A DNA stretch of 64,000 bases, from NCBI RefSeq assembly GCF_028682475.1, contig NZ_JANHLE010000021.1, positions 36,546-100,545 on the forward strand. The letters are read 5' to 3'. Positions 33,953 to 42,651 of this stretch are shown here, piece after piece. The stretch comes from Pseudomonas putida. GTDB lineage: Bacteria > Pseudomonadota > Gammaproteobacteria > Pseudomonadales > Pseudomonadaceae. Each line of letters begins with the position of its first letter. Within the stretch, counting starts at the first letter, position 1. The translations under genes were made by a program, and so were the position numbers. The notes beneath the pieces are model-generated. The model ran no database searches, had not been told where the DNA came from, and saw nothing but the letters and a program-made list of their open reading frames with translations.

Positions 33953-34804
33953 ATGCCCCCCGCTTCTCGCGCCCGCTATTACTTGGCCAATCTGGGCTTG
34001 CCGCTGCTGTTGGCGCTGGTGGTCTTTATATGCTTTGACCTCACCACAGCGGACCGATTGATCAGCAATATGCTGCTTGACCCGGCGACGGGGCAATTCC
34101 CTTTATTGCATGATCAATGGTTTGAAAAAGTCACGCACAAGTGGCCGAGGATATTGCCTGACTGGACAGGCGAGTTGTCGATCATCGGTGCACTGTTGTC
34201 GTTCGTATGGCCGCGTCTTTCCGGTAATCCCCAGGCGCCGATGACCCGTCTGCTGGTCGCGACCCGAATTGCACCGGTATTGCGTTTTACCACGCGCTAT
34301 CGCCGTGACTTCCTGTTTATTATCGTCGCCTTCGCCTTGTCCACCGGGGTGATTCACTTCCTGAAAAGCCACACCGGTGTGTATTGCCCGGTGGAGACCA
34401 CGCTATATGGCGGCCCGCATCCGCACCTGGAGTGGTTTAGCAACTTCAACTTGCTGGAGAAGGCAGCTGACGGCCGCTGCTGGCCAGGCGGGCACGCCTC
34501 CAGTGGTTTCACCCTGCTGGCACTGTATTTTGTCGCCCTGCGCCACCGCTGGCCGCATTCGCGCAAACTCCTGGCGGCTATCCTGTTGATCGGTTTCGTT
34601 TACGGAACAACCCGGGTGCTACAGGGTTGGCACTATATGTCGCATACCTTCTGGGCGGGTATTTTTGTCTGGCTGACGACGTGGGTAACTGCCCTGGCGT
34701 TTTATGGTCGTCTGGCGTTACAAGCCGCACCGCAACACTTGGACAGCAGGTCATCGGTGCAGGTTTTAAACACAGTCTCACCTGTTCCGGACCCCGACAG
34801 TTAA
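33953..34804 (+). CDS. PAP2-family membrane phosphatase (LpxT/LpxE-like)
   Basis: A 283-aa inner-membrane protein with about six helices. The three PAP2 motifs are recognisable: KSHTGVYCP, WPGGHASSG and TRVLQGWHYMSHTF, the last with the second catalytic His. The usual PSGH is PGGH here. Family members either remove or add phosphate at the lipid A 1-position or recycle undecaprenyl diphosphate. Given the downstream glycosyltransferases, one attractive role is dephosphorylating lipid A before a sugar is attached. ATG 33953 (AGGGA upstream) is preferred to the TTG at 33947. Confidence 0.82.
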   Translation: MPPASRARYYLANLGLPLLLALVVFICFDLTTADRLISNMLLDPATGQFPLLHDQWFEKVTHKWPRILPDWTGELSIIGALLSFVWPRLSGNPQAPMTRLLVATRIAPVLRFTTRYRRDFLFIIVAFALSTGVIHFLKSHTGVYCPVETTLYGGPHPHLEWFSNFNLLEKAADGRCWPGGHASSGFTLLALYFVALRHRWPHSRKLLAAILLIGFVYGTTRVLQGWHYMSHTFWAGIFVWLTTWVTALAFYGRLALQAAPQHLDSRSSVQVLNTVSPVPDPDS

Positions 34805-34974
34805 AACGGCCAGATTAAAAACCAATTCAATAACTTGCAGATAATAAAAAGCGTACAACCTGACGCCAGCCTACGTGAAGTACCTGGTTGAAGGAATACA
34901 AAAACGCTCAGCTATTTCTGTTTCAAACGTCGTTACTGCCAACTACAAGTCGCGGTTCAGGTCGGGAATTGTTT

Positions 34975-36621
34975 ATGGTTTTGCTTGCTGAAAGAATAAG
35001 AATAATTCGCAGCATTGAACAAAAGTGGTGGCTGGCTAGTTTACTGCTGGTACTGTTTGCCGCGTCGCTATGGGCCAGGCCGCTATTGCCGATCGACGAG
35101 ACCCGGTATGCCGCTGTTGCCTGGGAAATGCACATCACCGGTAACTGGCTGGTGCCGCATATCAATGGCGAGCCCTACAGCCATAAACCGCCATTGCTGT
35201 TCTGGCTGATCAACATTGCCTGGCTGGTCATCGGCGCCTATGACTGGGTGCCGCGCCTGGTCGGGGTGCTGATCGCCTTTGCCGACCTGTGCCTGCTGCA
35301 AGTGCTGGCGAACAACCTGTGGCCTGATCGCCCCACGCTCGTGAAGACGGCCACCTGGCTGCTGCTGGGTTGCCTGACATTCACATTCTTCAGCACCGTA
35401 CTGATGTTCGACCTGTTGATGATGGCAACGGTATTGATTGCCCTGATCGGATTGGTGCGAGCAGCCAGAGGAACACCTTCGGCCTGGGGGTTGTTCGCCG
35501 TGGGTGTCGGGCTTGGCCTCCTGGCCAAAGGCCCTGCGGTATTTCTCTATCTTATGCCTTGCGCCCTGCTGGCAAAGTGGTGGGCCCGCCGCGCGCCCAT
35601 TGCCATCGGATGGCGCTGGTACTGGCATTTGCTCCTGGCGACGCTGCTCGGTATCGCCATCGCCCTGATCTGGGCGATACCGGCAATCGAGCAAGGCGGC
35701 GAGGAGTACCGGCAGATGATTCTGTGGGGGCAAACCACAGGGCGCATGGCCAGGGCCTTCGCTCACGCACGCCCATGGTGGTGGTACCTGCCCCTGCTGC
35801 CGGTCATGTTTCTGCCGTGGACACTTTGGCTGCCTCTGTGGCGGCAAATACCCACGATCTGGCGTAACACCGGCTTGGCAGAACGCTTTTGCGTGGCCTG
35901 GTTCGCCCCCGGCCTGCTGGCATTTTCGCTGATCAGCGGTAAACAGATTCATTACCTTGTGCCCCTGTTCCCTGCCTTGGCGCTACTGGGCGCTAGCTGT
36001 CTGCAGCAGGCATCCCAGCCTTCGCGGCTGGGCAAGGTGCTGCCCGTGCTGCCGTTCTTGATCGCCGGCGCCCTTGCCGCCTGTGCCCCGCTGTTGGCCA
36101 GCCACTTCGGCTGGCCAACGTGGGTGAGGCAGCTGTCACCGCTGCCAGGCGTCGGGCTGATGCTCCTTGCCCTGGCGGCCCCTGTTTGGTTGAACGGGCC
36201 AAACGGCGCGGCGCGTCTGAGCGTGCTGACAGTGCTGTTTGTTGCCTTGGCGCACGTTGGCATCCTGCGCGAGGCCGTGACTGACCATGCCATGCCCGGG
36301 ATGAACGCATTTCTGGCAGAGCAGGCAAAACAGGGCACCCCCATAGGCTTTTCCGAAGATTTCCGCGACCAGTACCCCTTCACCAGTCTCCTCGGACAGC
36401 CAGCCCAACTCGTCCCTTTCAAACATGAACTCGCCTGGGCCAAGGCAAACCCCCAGGGCGTGCTGGTCATGGAGCAGAAAGGGCTGGCGGCGCAAACATT
36501 GCTACATGCTGAAGCATTTGAACCCAGCGGTTCACGGCACATCGTGGCGTGGCGCGCCCAGACGTTATTGGACAACCCGTCCTGGGCCGCTCGGCGCCCT
36601 GACGCGCAGAGCCACTATTAG
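34975..36621 (+). CDS. ArnT-like polyprenyl-phosphate-sugar glycosyltransferase (GT83/PMT type), copy 1
   Basis: A 548-aa inner-membrane transferase with about 12 helices. The first periplasmic loop has the ArnT/PMT hallmark PIDETRYAAVAWEMHITGNW followed by YSHKPPLLFW, including the catalytic acid after the first helix. A C-terminal periplasmic domain follows. Such enzymes transfer a sugar from undecaprenyl phosphate to lipid A or core. The ATG at 34975 is a judgement: the ribosome site is weak, and an in-frame TTG at 34888 exists. A 170-nt gap upstream holds an ATTAAA-N5-ATTCAA repeat (34814-34830). Confidence 0.87.
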   Translation: MVLLAERIRIIRSIEQKWWLASLLLVLFAASLWARPLLPIDETRYAAVAWEMHITGNWLVPHINGEPYSHKPPLLFWLINIAWLVIGAYDWVPRLVGVLIAFADLCLLQVLANNLWPDRPTLVKTATWLLLGCLTFTFFSTVLMFDLLMMATVLIALIGLVRAARGTPSAWGLFAVGVGLGLLAKGPAVFLYLMPCALLAKWWARRAPIAIGWRWYWHLLLATLLGIAIALIWAIPAIEQGGEEYRQMILWGQTTGRMARAFAHARPWWWYLPLLPVMFLPWTLWLPLWRQIPTIWRNTGLAERFCVAWFAPGLLAFSLISGKQIHYLVPLFPALALLGASCLQQASQPSRLGKVLPVLPFLIAGALAACAPLLASHFGWPTWVRQLSPLPGVGLMLLALAAPVWLNGPNGAARLSVLTVLFVALAHVGILREAVTDHAMPGMNAFLAEQAKQGTPIGFSEDFRDQYPFTSLLGQPAQLVPFKHELAWAKANPQGVLVMEQKGLAAQTLLHAEAFEPSGSRHIVAWRAQTLLDNPSWAARRPDAQSHY

Positions 36622-36732
36622 CGTAGGCACTCACACCGGTTCATCAGTCTGTTACCACAGCAGACGATAGTGCGGCACAAGGTAAATCACGTGTTTTCTT
36701 CGTTTTATGGATTGCTTGGGGAACGGTAATAA

Positions 36733-38061
36733 ATGAAGGTCACAGTTTTTGGCACTGGATACGTCGGTCTGACACAGGCTGCGTGCCTGGCACGGGTCGG
36801 GCACTCGGTGTGTTGCGTCGACGTCAATCAAGAGCGGATCGCCGCCCTGCGCGCAGGCGAATGTCCGATCTTTGAACCAGGGCTTCCCGAACTTTTGCGC
36901 AAAGGGCTCGACAGCAACCGTCTGCACTTTACGACTGATGCAGTAGAGGCCAGCCGCTTCTCCGACATTGTTTTTATTGCCGTGGGCACCCCGCCGAACG
37001 CCGACGGCTCGGCTGATTTGAGCCAGGTGTTCGCCGTTTTGCAGACCCTGCTGGAACATGCCGACGGGCCACGAATCATTGTCAACAAATCGACATCACC
37101 GGTGGGTACTGTCGACCGCCTGCTCAGTGAAATCGCTGCCAGCCCCAAACGCGACCTGGGCTTTGAGGTCATCAGCAATCCGGAGTTCCTCAAAGAAGGC
37201 TCTGCGGTCGACGATTGCCTGCGACCAGACCGGATCGTCATTGGCGGTGCCAGCGCGCACGCACTCGAACAATTGCGCGAGCTCTATCTGCCCTTCAGCC
37301 GCAATCGTGAAAAGATCGTCGAAATGGATGCGCGCAGTGCCGAGCTGACCAAGTACGCAGCGAACTGCCTGTTGGCCACCAAGATTTCATTCATCAATGA
37401 AATGGCCAATCTGGCGGAACAGGTCGGGGCCGATATTGAGCAGGTTCGTTTGGGGATCGGTTCCGATCCACGCATTGGCTATGACTTTATCTACGCCGGC
37501 TGTGGTTTCGGCGGTTCGTGTTTCCCGAAAGACTTGCGTGCCTTGCTCAAGGTCACCGAACAAGCCGGTATGCAGGCGACTTTGCTGACCGCCGTGGAGC
37601 AGGTCAATTATCGACAGAAACACCGGCTGTTCGAGAAAATTCATCGCCATTACGCCGGATCGTTGTCCGGCAAGGTCTTCGCGGTATGGGGATTGGCGTT
37701 CAAACCCAATACCGATGACATCCGCGAAGCCACCAGCCATGTACTGCTGGAGGCACTCTGGGCAGCAGGTGCCTGTGTCCAGGCGCACGATCCGCAAGCC
37801 ATGCCCGCCATGTTGCAACACTACGGTCCGCGAGACGATCTACGCCTGGTCTCAAGCAAGGAGCAGGCGCTGGAAGGTGCCGATGCGTTGGTGGTGGTCA
37901 CGGAATGGCAGGATTACCGGGTCCTGGATCTGGACCAGCTACGTGCTCAACTGCAGGATCAGGTGGTGTTCGACGGCCGCAACCTGTTCGTCCCGCAGAC
38001 GCTGCTCGAGGCAGGTATTGTCTACTACGGAATTGGCCGTGGACAGGAGCCAAGATCATGA
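36733..38061 (+). CDS. ugd: UDP-glucose 6-dehydrogenase
   Basis: A 442-aa NAD-dependent enzyme that oxidises UDP-glucose to UDP-glucuronate. N-terminal Rossmann motif GTGYVGL (7-13), central NKSTSPVGT, and the catalytic cysteine C263 in FGGSCFPKD. Complete length. It supplies the hexuronate precursor for the following gene, whose ATG overlaps its stop (ATGA). 111 nt separate it from the upstream transferase. Confidence 0.95.
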   Translation: MKVTVFGTGYVGLTQAACLARVGHSVCCVDVNQERIAALRAGECPIFEPGLPELLRKGLDSNRLHFTTDAVEASRFSDIVFIAVGTPPNADGSADLSQVFAVLQTLLEHADGPRIIVNKSTSPVGTVDRLLSEIAASPKRDLGFEVISNPEFLKEGSAVDDCLRPDRIVIGGASAHALEQLRELYLPFSRNREKIVEMDARSAELTKYAANCLLATKISFINEMANLAEQVGADIEQVRLGIGSDPRIGYDFIYAGCGFGGSCFPKDLRALLKVTEQAGMQATLLTAVEQVNYRQKHRLFEKIHRHYAGSLSGKVFAVWGLAFKPNTDDIREATSHVLLEALWAAGACVQAHDPQAMPAMLQHYGPRDDLRLVSSKEQALEGADALVVVTEWQDYRVLDLDQLRAQLQDQVVFDGRNLFVPQTLLEAGIVYYGIGRGQEPRS

Positions 38062-39068
38062 CCGTACTGGTCACCGGCGCTGCCGGTTTCATTGGTTTCC
38101 ACGTGGCACGGCGCCTGTGCGAACAAGGCATCGAGGTGGTCGGCATCGACAACCTCAACGATTATTACAGCGTGGCGCTCAAGCAGGACCGCCTGGCCAT
38201 TTTGCAAAAAATGCCCGGCTTCACCTTCAAGCGCCTGGACATCACCGACGCTGCAGGCCTTGCCGAGGTGTTCAATAGTCACCCCTTCGAGCAGGTCATA
38301 CACCTTGCGGCGCAAGCGGGGGTGCGCTACTCGCTGGAGAACCCGCACGCCTACGGCCAATCCAACCTGGTGGGGTTCATCAACCTGCTCGAAGCCTGCC
38401 GCCACCAGCGCACCAGCCATTTGATCTATGCGTCCAGCAGCTCCGTGTACGGTACGAACGAGCAGATGCCGTTTCAGGTCAGCGATGCGGTCGATCACCC
38501 CATATCGCTCTACGCCGCCACCAAGCGGGCCAACGAACTGATGGCCCACAGCTACTCGCACTTGTATCAGCTGCCGACCAGCGGGCTACGCTTCTTCACC
38601 GTCTATGGCCCCTGGGGCCGTCCCGACATGGCCTTGTTCAAGTTCACCGAGGCGATGCTCGCCGGCCAGCCAATCGATATCTACAACCACGGTGAGATGG
38701 CCCGGGACTTTACCTACATCGACGACATCGTCGAAAGCATCTGCCGCCTTCGTGACCGCCCGCCCGTGGCCACGGACAACACGGCGCCCTACCAACTGTT
38801 CAATATTGGCCGCGGCCACCCCGTCCCGCTGCTGGCGTTCGTCGACGCGCTGGAGAAGGCTTTGGGCATCCGCGCGCAACGCCGACTGCTGCCACTACAG
38901 CCCGGCGATGTGCTCAAGACCTGGGCCGATGTTTCGGCACTGACGCAATGGGTCGGTTACCAACCCCAGGTGTCGGTCGAAGCCGGCGTACAGGCATTTG
39001 TGCAGTGGTATCGCGACTATTTCCAGGGCGAGTCCTGCCCTTCTCTTACCCAACAGGAACAGCGATGA
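38058..39068 (+). CDS. NAD-dependent epimerase, UDP-glucuronate 4-epimerase-like
   Basis: A 336-aa extended SDR enzyme. GAAGFIG (7-13) binds NAD, the catalytic triad is in YASSSSVYG and Y152-x3-K156 (YAATK), and the C-terminus carries LPLQPGDVLKTWAD. This fits the LspL/CapI group that converts UDP-GlcA to UDP-GalA, and coupling to ugd by an ATGA overlap supports a hexuronate substrate. ArnA-type decarboxylases are a different, longer family. The ATG of the next gene overlaps its stop. Confidence 0.88.
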   Translation: MTVLVTGAAGFIGFHVARRLCEQGIEVVGIDNLNDYYSVALKQDRLAILQKMPGFTFKRLDITDAAGLAEVFNSHPFEQVIHLAAQAGVRYSLENPHAYGQSNLVGFINLLEACRHQRTSHLIYASSSSVYGTNEQMPFQVSDAVDHPISLYAATKRANELMAHSYSHLYQLPTSGLRFFTVYGPWGRPDMALFKFTEAMLAGQPIDIYNHGEMARDFTYIDDIVESICRLRDRPPVATDNTAPYQLFNIGRGHPVPLLAFVDALEKALGIRAQRRLLPLQPGDVLKTWADVSALTQWVGYQPQVSVEAGVQAFVQWYRDYFQGESCPSLTQQEQR

Positions 39069-39808
39069 CCGAGCGCATTTCTCTCTCCGTACTCATCCCG
39101 GCCAAGAACGAAGCCGCGAACTTGCCTGGGCTGCTCAAAGAAATCCGCAGCGCCTTGCAGGGCGAGGCCTATGAAATCATCGTGGTCGACGACGGCAGCA
39201 CCGACGGCTCGTTGAAGTTGCTCGGCGAGCTTATGCGCGGCGAAATGCCTGAGTTGCGGCTCCTCGAGCACAAGCGCTCGCTGGGCCAGAGCACCTCGAT
39301 CTATCACGCGGCTCAGGCAGCCCGCGGCACCTGGCTGGCAACCCTGGACGGCGACGGCCAGAACGACCCTGCAGACATTCCTGGCATGTTGGCGCTGGCC
39401 CGCACTCGGCAGGAAGGTGATGACGCCGTTCAGTTGATTGCCGGGCATCGGGTCAACCGCAAGGACACCGCCAGCAAACGCTGGGCCTCGCGCTTTGCCA
39501 ACGGCCTGCGCCGGCGCTTGCTCAAGGACGCCACGCCTGACACCGGGTGCGGGCTCAAGCTGATCGACCGCAAGGCTTTCCTGGCACTGCCTTATTTCGA
39601 TCACATGCATCGCTACATTCCGGCGCTGATCCAGCGCCATAACGGACGCATGCTGGTTCACCCGGTCAATCACCGGCATCGTCAGGCGGGTGTGTCCAAG
39701 TACGGAAACCTTGATCGTGCCCTGGTGGGGATTGTCGATCTGTTCGGCGTCTGGTGGCTGATCCGCAGAACACGCCTGAATGTGACGGCCCAGGAGGTTC
39801 AACCATGA
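39065..39808 (+). CDS. Family 2 polyprenyl-phosphate glycosyltransferase (ArnC/RgtE-like)
   Basis: A 247-aa DPM1/ArnC-type transferase, here without the two C-terminal membrane helices of ArnC. Motifs: IPAKNEAANL, VVDDGSTDG, LDGDGQNDP (DxD) and the Gly-rich GCGLKLIDRKAF. It should load the UDP-hexuronate onto undecaprenyl phosphate at the inner face of the membrane, as RgtE does for galacturonate in Rhizobium. The ATG overlaps the epimerase stop, and its stop overlaps the next ATG, so three proteins of the pathway are translationally linked. Confidence 0.88.
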   Translation: MTERISLSVLIPAKNEAANLPGLLKEIRSALQGEAYEIIVVDDGSTDGSLKLLGELMRGEMPELRLLEHKRSLGQSTSIYHAAQAARGTWLATLDGDGQNDPADIPGMLALARTRQEGDDAVQLIAGHRVNRKDTASKRWASRFANGLRRRLLKDATPDTGCGLKLIDRKAFLALPYFDHMHRYIPALIQRHNGRMLVHPVNHRHRQAGVSKYGNLDRALVGIVDLFGVWWLIRRTRLNVTAQEVQP

Positions 39809-40089
39809 AATTCAATAGCGAGACCTTATGGCTGGTGCTCGGCTTTGCCGGGCAGGTGGTGTTCACCGGCCGCTTCGTCCTGCAATGGCTGTACAGCGAG
39901 TACAAAAAGCAAAGCGTGATCCCCGTGGGATTCTGGTACCTGAGCATGCTTGGCAGTGCCCTGCTGCTGATTTATGCGATCTACCGCGAAGACCCGGTGT
40001 TCATTGCCGGGCAAGCCTTCGGGCTGCTGGTGTACCTGCGCAATCTTCAGTTGATCAACCAACAGGCCAAGAACCTCAAGGAAGAATGA
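39805..40089 (+). CDS. LAB_N-domain small membrane protein
   Basis: A 94-aa protein with three helices that matches the lipid A biosynthesis N-terminal (LAB_N) domain: LGFAGQVVFTGRFVLQWLYS, SVIPVGFWYLSMLGS and the GQAFGLLVYLRNLQLI end. The domain occurs as small stand-alone proteins next to ArnC-like transferases. It could anchor the helix-less GT2 or flip the lipid-linked sugar, a role played by ArnEF in arn operons, which lack counterparts here. The ATG overlaps the GT2 stop and has AGGAGG 8 nt upstream. Confidence 0.82.
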   Translation: MKFNSETLWLVLGFAGQVVFTGRFVLQWLYSEYKKQSVIPVGFWYLSMLGSALLLIYAIYREDPVFIAGQAFGLLVYLRNLQLINQQAKNLKEE

Positions 40090-40093
40090 GACC

Positions 40094-41617
40094 GTGCGAC
40101 TATTTTTGTCTCCCCGCCGTGAAGGCTTGTTTCTGGTAGTACTGGCTGTCGTGCTGGTGGGTGCAGGGCTCGGTCTGCGCCTGCCACAGAACGTCGATGA
40201 GGAACGGTTCCTGGGCGTAGCCCTGGAAATGCTGCAGAACGGTAGCTGGTTCGTTCCGCACCGGGCTGCAGAAATCTATGCCGACAAGCCACCGCTGTTC
40301 ATGTGGGCGATCGCTTTCTTCACCTGGCTCACCGGTAGCCCCAACATCGCGCTGTACCTGCCTGGCCTGCTATCAGCCGCGACGGCCACCGCCGTGCTCT
40401 ACGACCTGGGCCGACGCCTGTGGAACCGGCGCACCGGGCGCAACGCGGCCTTGCTGTTTCTGGCCACGTACCAGACCTACAGTATCCTGCGCACGGGTCA
40501 GATCGACAGTTTCCTGTGCCTGTGGGTGGCGCTAGGGTTCTACGGTCTGGTCAGGCACTTGCTGTTAGGCCCGTCCTGGCGCTGGTTCTATATAGGCTGT
40601 GCGGCCATGGGGTTTGGCATCATCAGCAAAGGCGTGGGCTTCGTTCCCGCCCTGATGCTGATCCCCTACGCCTATGCCGTTCGCAAAGGCTGGCCTGGGG
40701 TGGTGGCAATGCCCGGGCAGGCCGGCCGATGGGCGCTGGGCTTGTTGGTGGTACTGGCCGCGTGCTGCGTGTGGCTGGCGCCGATGGTGATTTCGGTGGT
40801 GCGCGATGGCAACCCGGAGGGGTTGGCCTACCTGCGCGAGATTCTGCTGCATCAGACCGCGAACCGCTACGCCAATGCCTGGGATCACCGCGAACCGTTC
40901 TGGTACTTCTTCGTCAAGGTCATTCCCAAATACTGGCTGCCCATCGTTCTTGCCCTGCCCTGGCTGATTCCGGCCTGGCGTCGACAACTGCAAAAACAGG
41001 ATGGCCGGACCTTGGTGCTGCTTGGCTGGGTCCTGCTGGTCGTGCTGTTCTTCAGCCTGTCGACCGGCAAGCGCAAGCTGTACATCTACCCTGCCCTGCC
41101 TGGATTGGTTCTGGTTGCCGCGCCGCTGCTGCCGTGGCTGCTCAAACGCTGGTTCGCACACCGACCGCTGGCGCGTCGGGTGTTCACCGGCGTCGCAGTA
41201 CTGTGGTTCTGCCTGTGGTTCGCCCGTGGGTTCATCGAACCTGTAAAGGACGGACTCAACCCGCACCAGCGCTTGATGGCCCAGGCCGCAGCAGTGACCC
41301 GCGGCGCTGATCTGGTACTGGTCAACTGGCGCGAAGGTCATTGGCTGTATGCCCGCCAACCCATCGTGCATTTCGGCTTCATGCAACATTCAACGGTCGA
41401 GCAGGCCGCCGGTTGGCTGCAGTTGCACCCAGGTGCCTATGCGCTTGTCCCTGGGGTGAAACTGGCCAATTGCTTCGACCCGGAAAAAGCCCATGCGCTG
41501 GGTGCGACATCCCGTGCCGATTGGTTCGTGGTAGGTGCCGACGCCGACAATGGTCGCTGCCGTCCTGCACCACCCGAGAGCGTTTTCCGCTTCGACTGGA
41601 ATCTCGCTGTTCGTTGA
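40094..41617 (+). CDS. ArnT-like polyprenyl-phosphate-sugar glycosyltransferase, copy 2
   Basis: A 507-aa membrane transferase with about 12 helices. The first periplasmic loop has NVDEERFLGVALEMLQNGSW and then YADKPPLFMW, the same catalytic layout as copy 1, but overall divergence suggests a different acceptor site. Start is GTG 40094 with AAGGA upstream, 4 nt after the LAB_N gene. Two ArnT-like enzymes in one operon suggest two positions are modified, for example 1 and 4' of lipid A, or one in lipid A and one in core. Confidence 0.87.
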   Translation: MRLFLSPRREGLFLVVLAVVLVGAGLGLRLPQNVDEERFLGVALEMLQNGSWFVPHRAAEIYADKPPLFMWAIAFFTWLTGSPNIALYLPGLLSAATATAVLYDLGRRLWNRRTGRNAALLFLATYQTYSILRTGQIDSFLCLWVALGFYGLVRHLLLGPSWRWFYIGCAAMGFGIISKGVGFVPALMLIPYAYAVRKGWPGVVAMPGQAGRWALGLLVVLAACCVWLAPMVISVVRDGNPEGLAYLREILLHQTANRYANAWDHREPFWYFFVKVIPKYWLPIVLALPWLIPAWRRQLQKQDGRTLVLLGWVLLVVLFFSLSTGKRKLYIYPALPGLVLVAAPLLPWLLKRWFAHRPLARRVFTGVAVLWFCLWFARGFIEPVKDGLNPHQRLMAQAAAVTRGADLVLVNWREGHWLYARQPIVHFGFMQHSTVEQAAGWLQLHPGAYALVPGVKLANCFDPEKAHALGATSRADWFVVGADADNGRCRPAPPESVFRFDWNLAVR

Positions 41618-41656
41618 CCCTGCCTCTTCGGCCCTCTACAGAGAGTAATAAAAAAA

Positions 41657-42637
41657 ATGATTTCGCAAAGCGTGAAGTCGGCCAACTGTGCAGCTGGTAA
41701 GCAGCCGCGCGCCCGGTCATCGCTCCGACGAGCACTGGCGGCAACCCTTGCCGTGCTGCTACTTGGCCTTGCCTACCTGTTCTCCAACCATTTCCACCTC
41801 CATCAGCAGCTCTACCAGTTGAGCTGGACGTGGTTCAAGGGCGATCGGGCACCTGGCCGCAATATCTGGCTACCGGATTACCATGTGACCATCGACGCAA
41901 AACCGGTTGCGCCAGGCCTGGAAAACCTGTCCGGCGTTACTTACGATTATGATCAGGACCGTCTGCTGGCGGTCACCAACAAGGGGCCCAAGCAGATACT
42001 CGTGCTGAGCAAGGACGGCGACATCCTGGCGCAGTATCCGCTTGAAGGGTTCGATGACACTGAGGGTTTGGCCTATTTGGGCAATGGTCGAATCGCGGTG
42101 GCTGACGAATCGCTACAACAGCTCGACATCATCACACTGCCTGAACAACCACGCACCATTGCAGTGGAGGAAGCGCAGTTCATTGCCCTGTTGATCAATC
42201 CGACTCACAGCAACAAGGGCTTTGAAGGCGTCACTTACGACGCGGCGAATGATCGACTGTTTGCCATCAAAGAGCGTGACCCCAGACAACTGTTCGAGGT
42301 GACAGGGGTAATGCGTTCCATCGATCAGGGGAAGTTGCAAATCAAAGTCATCGATCGCCAGGACTGGATCGACAACAGTGTATATGCACGGGATCTGTCT
42401 GACGGCTACTACGACCCGCGTACGGGGCATCTGCTGATTCTCAGCGATCAGTCCCGCTCGATCACCGAGCTGGACGCCAGCGGGAAGTTCGTCAGTGTTC
42501 GTTCGCTGGTCGGGGCGCTGTCAGACTTGCAACACAGCGCCCCGCAACCCGAGGGTATGACCATGGATCGCGACGGTAACCTCTACGTCGTCAGCGAGCC
42601 GAACCTGTTCTACAAGTTCACCCGGCAGCCCCGCTAG
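41657..42637 (+). CDS. SdiA-regulated-type beta-propeller protein, membrane anchored
   Basis: A 326-aa protein with one N-terminal helix (about 25-41) and a periplasmic domain of repeated strands: LENLSGVTYDYDQDRLLAVTN, FDDTEGLAYLG, FEGVTYDAANDRLFAIKE and PEGMTMDRDGNLYVVSE. This is the SdiA-regulated (PF06977-like) six-bladed propeller. Function unknown; related proteins include periplasmic esterase-like or binding proteins. It is 39 nt after the second transferase and ends the operon, converging on eptA with a 14-nt gap. Confidence 0.78.
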   Translation: MISQSVKSANCAAGKQPRARSSLRRALAATLAVLLLGLAYLFSNHFHLHQQLYQLSWTWFKGDRAPGRNIWLPDYHVTIDAKPVAPGLENLSGVTYDYDQDRLLAVTNKGPKQILVLSKDGDILAQYPLEGFDDTEGLAYLGNGRIAVADESLQQLDIITLPEQPRTIAVEEAQFIALLINPTHSNKGFEGVTYDAANDRLFAIKERDPRQLFEVTGVMRSIDQGKLQIKVIDRQDWIDNSVYARDLSDGYYDPRTGHLLILSDQSRSITELDASGKFVSVRSLVGALSDLQHSAPQPEGMTMDRDGNLYVVSEPNLFYKFTRQPR

Positions 42638-42651
42638 GCTGCCCGGTTGTA

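Noticed and set aside
34814..34830. ATTAAA-N5-ATTCAA as another PmrA box before the first ArnT-like gene
   Set aside because: Inside an operon gap, AT-rich by chance, and half sites differ from the other boxes; too weak to list as a feature.
34975..41617. Reading the two membrane transferases as ArnT for L-Ara4N
   Set aside because: The enzymes that make and process the 4-amino sugar (ArnA, ArnB, ArnD) are not in the cluster, while a UDP-GlcA 4-epimerase-like gene is. L-Ara4N cannot be fully excluded because the rest of the genome is not visible.
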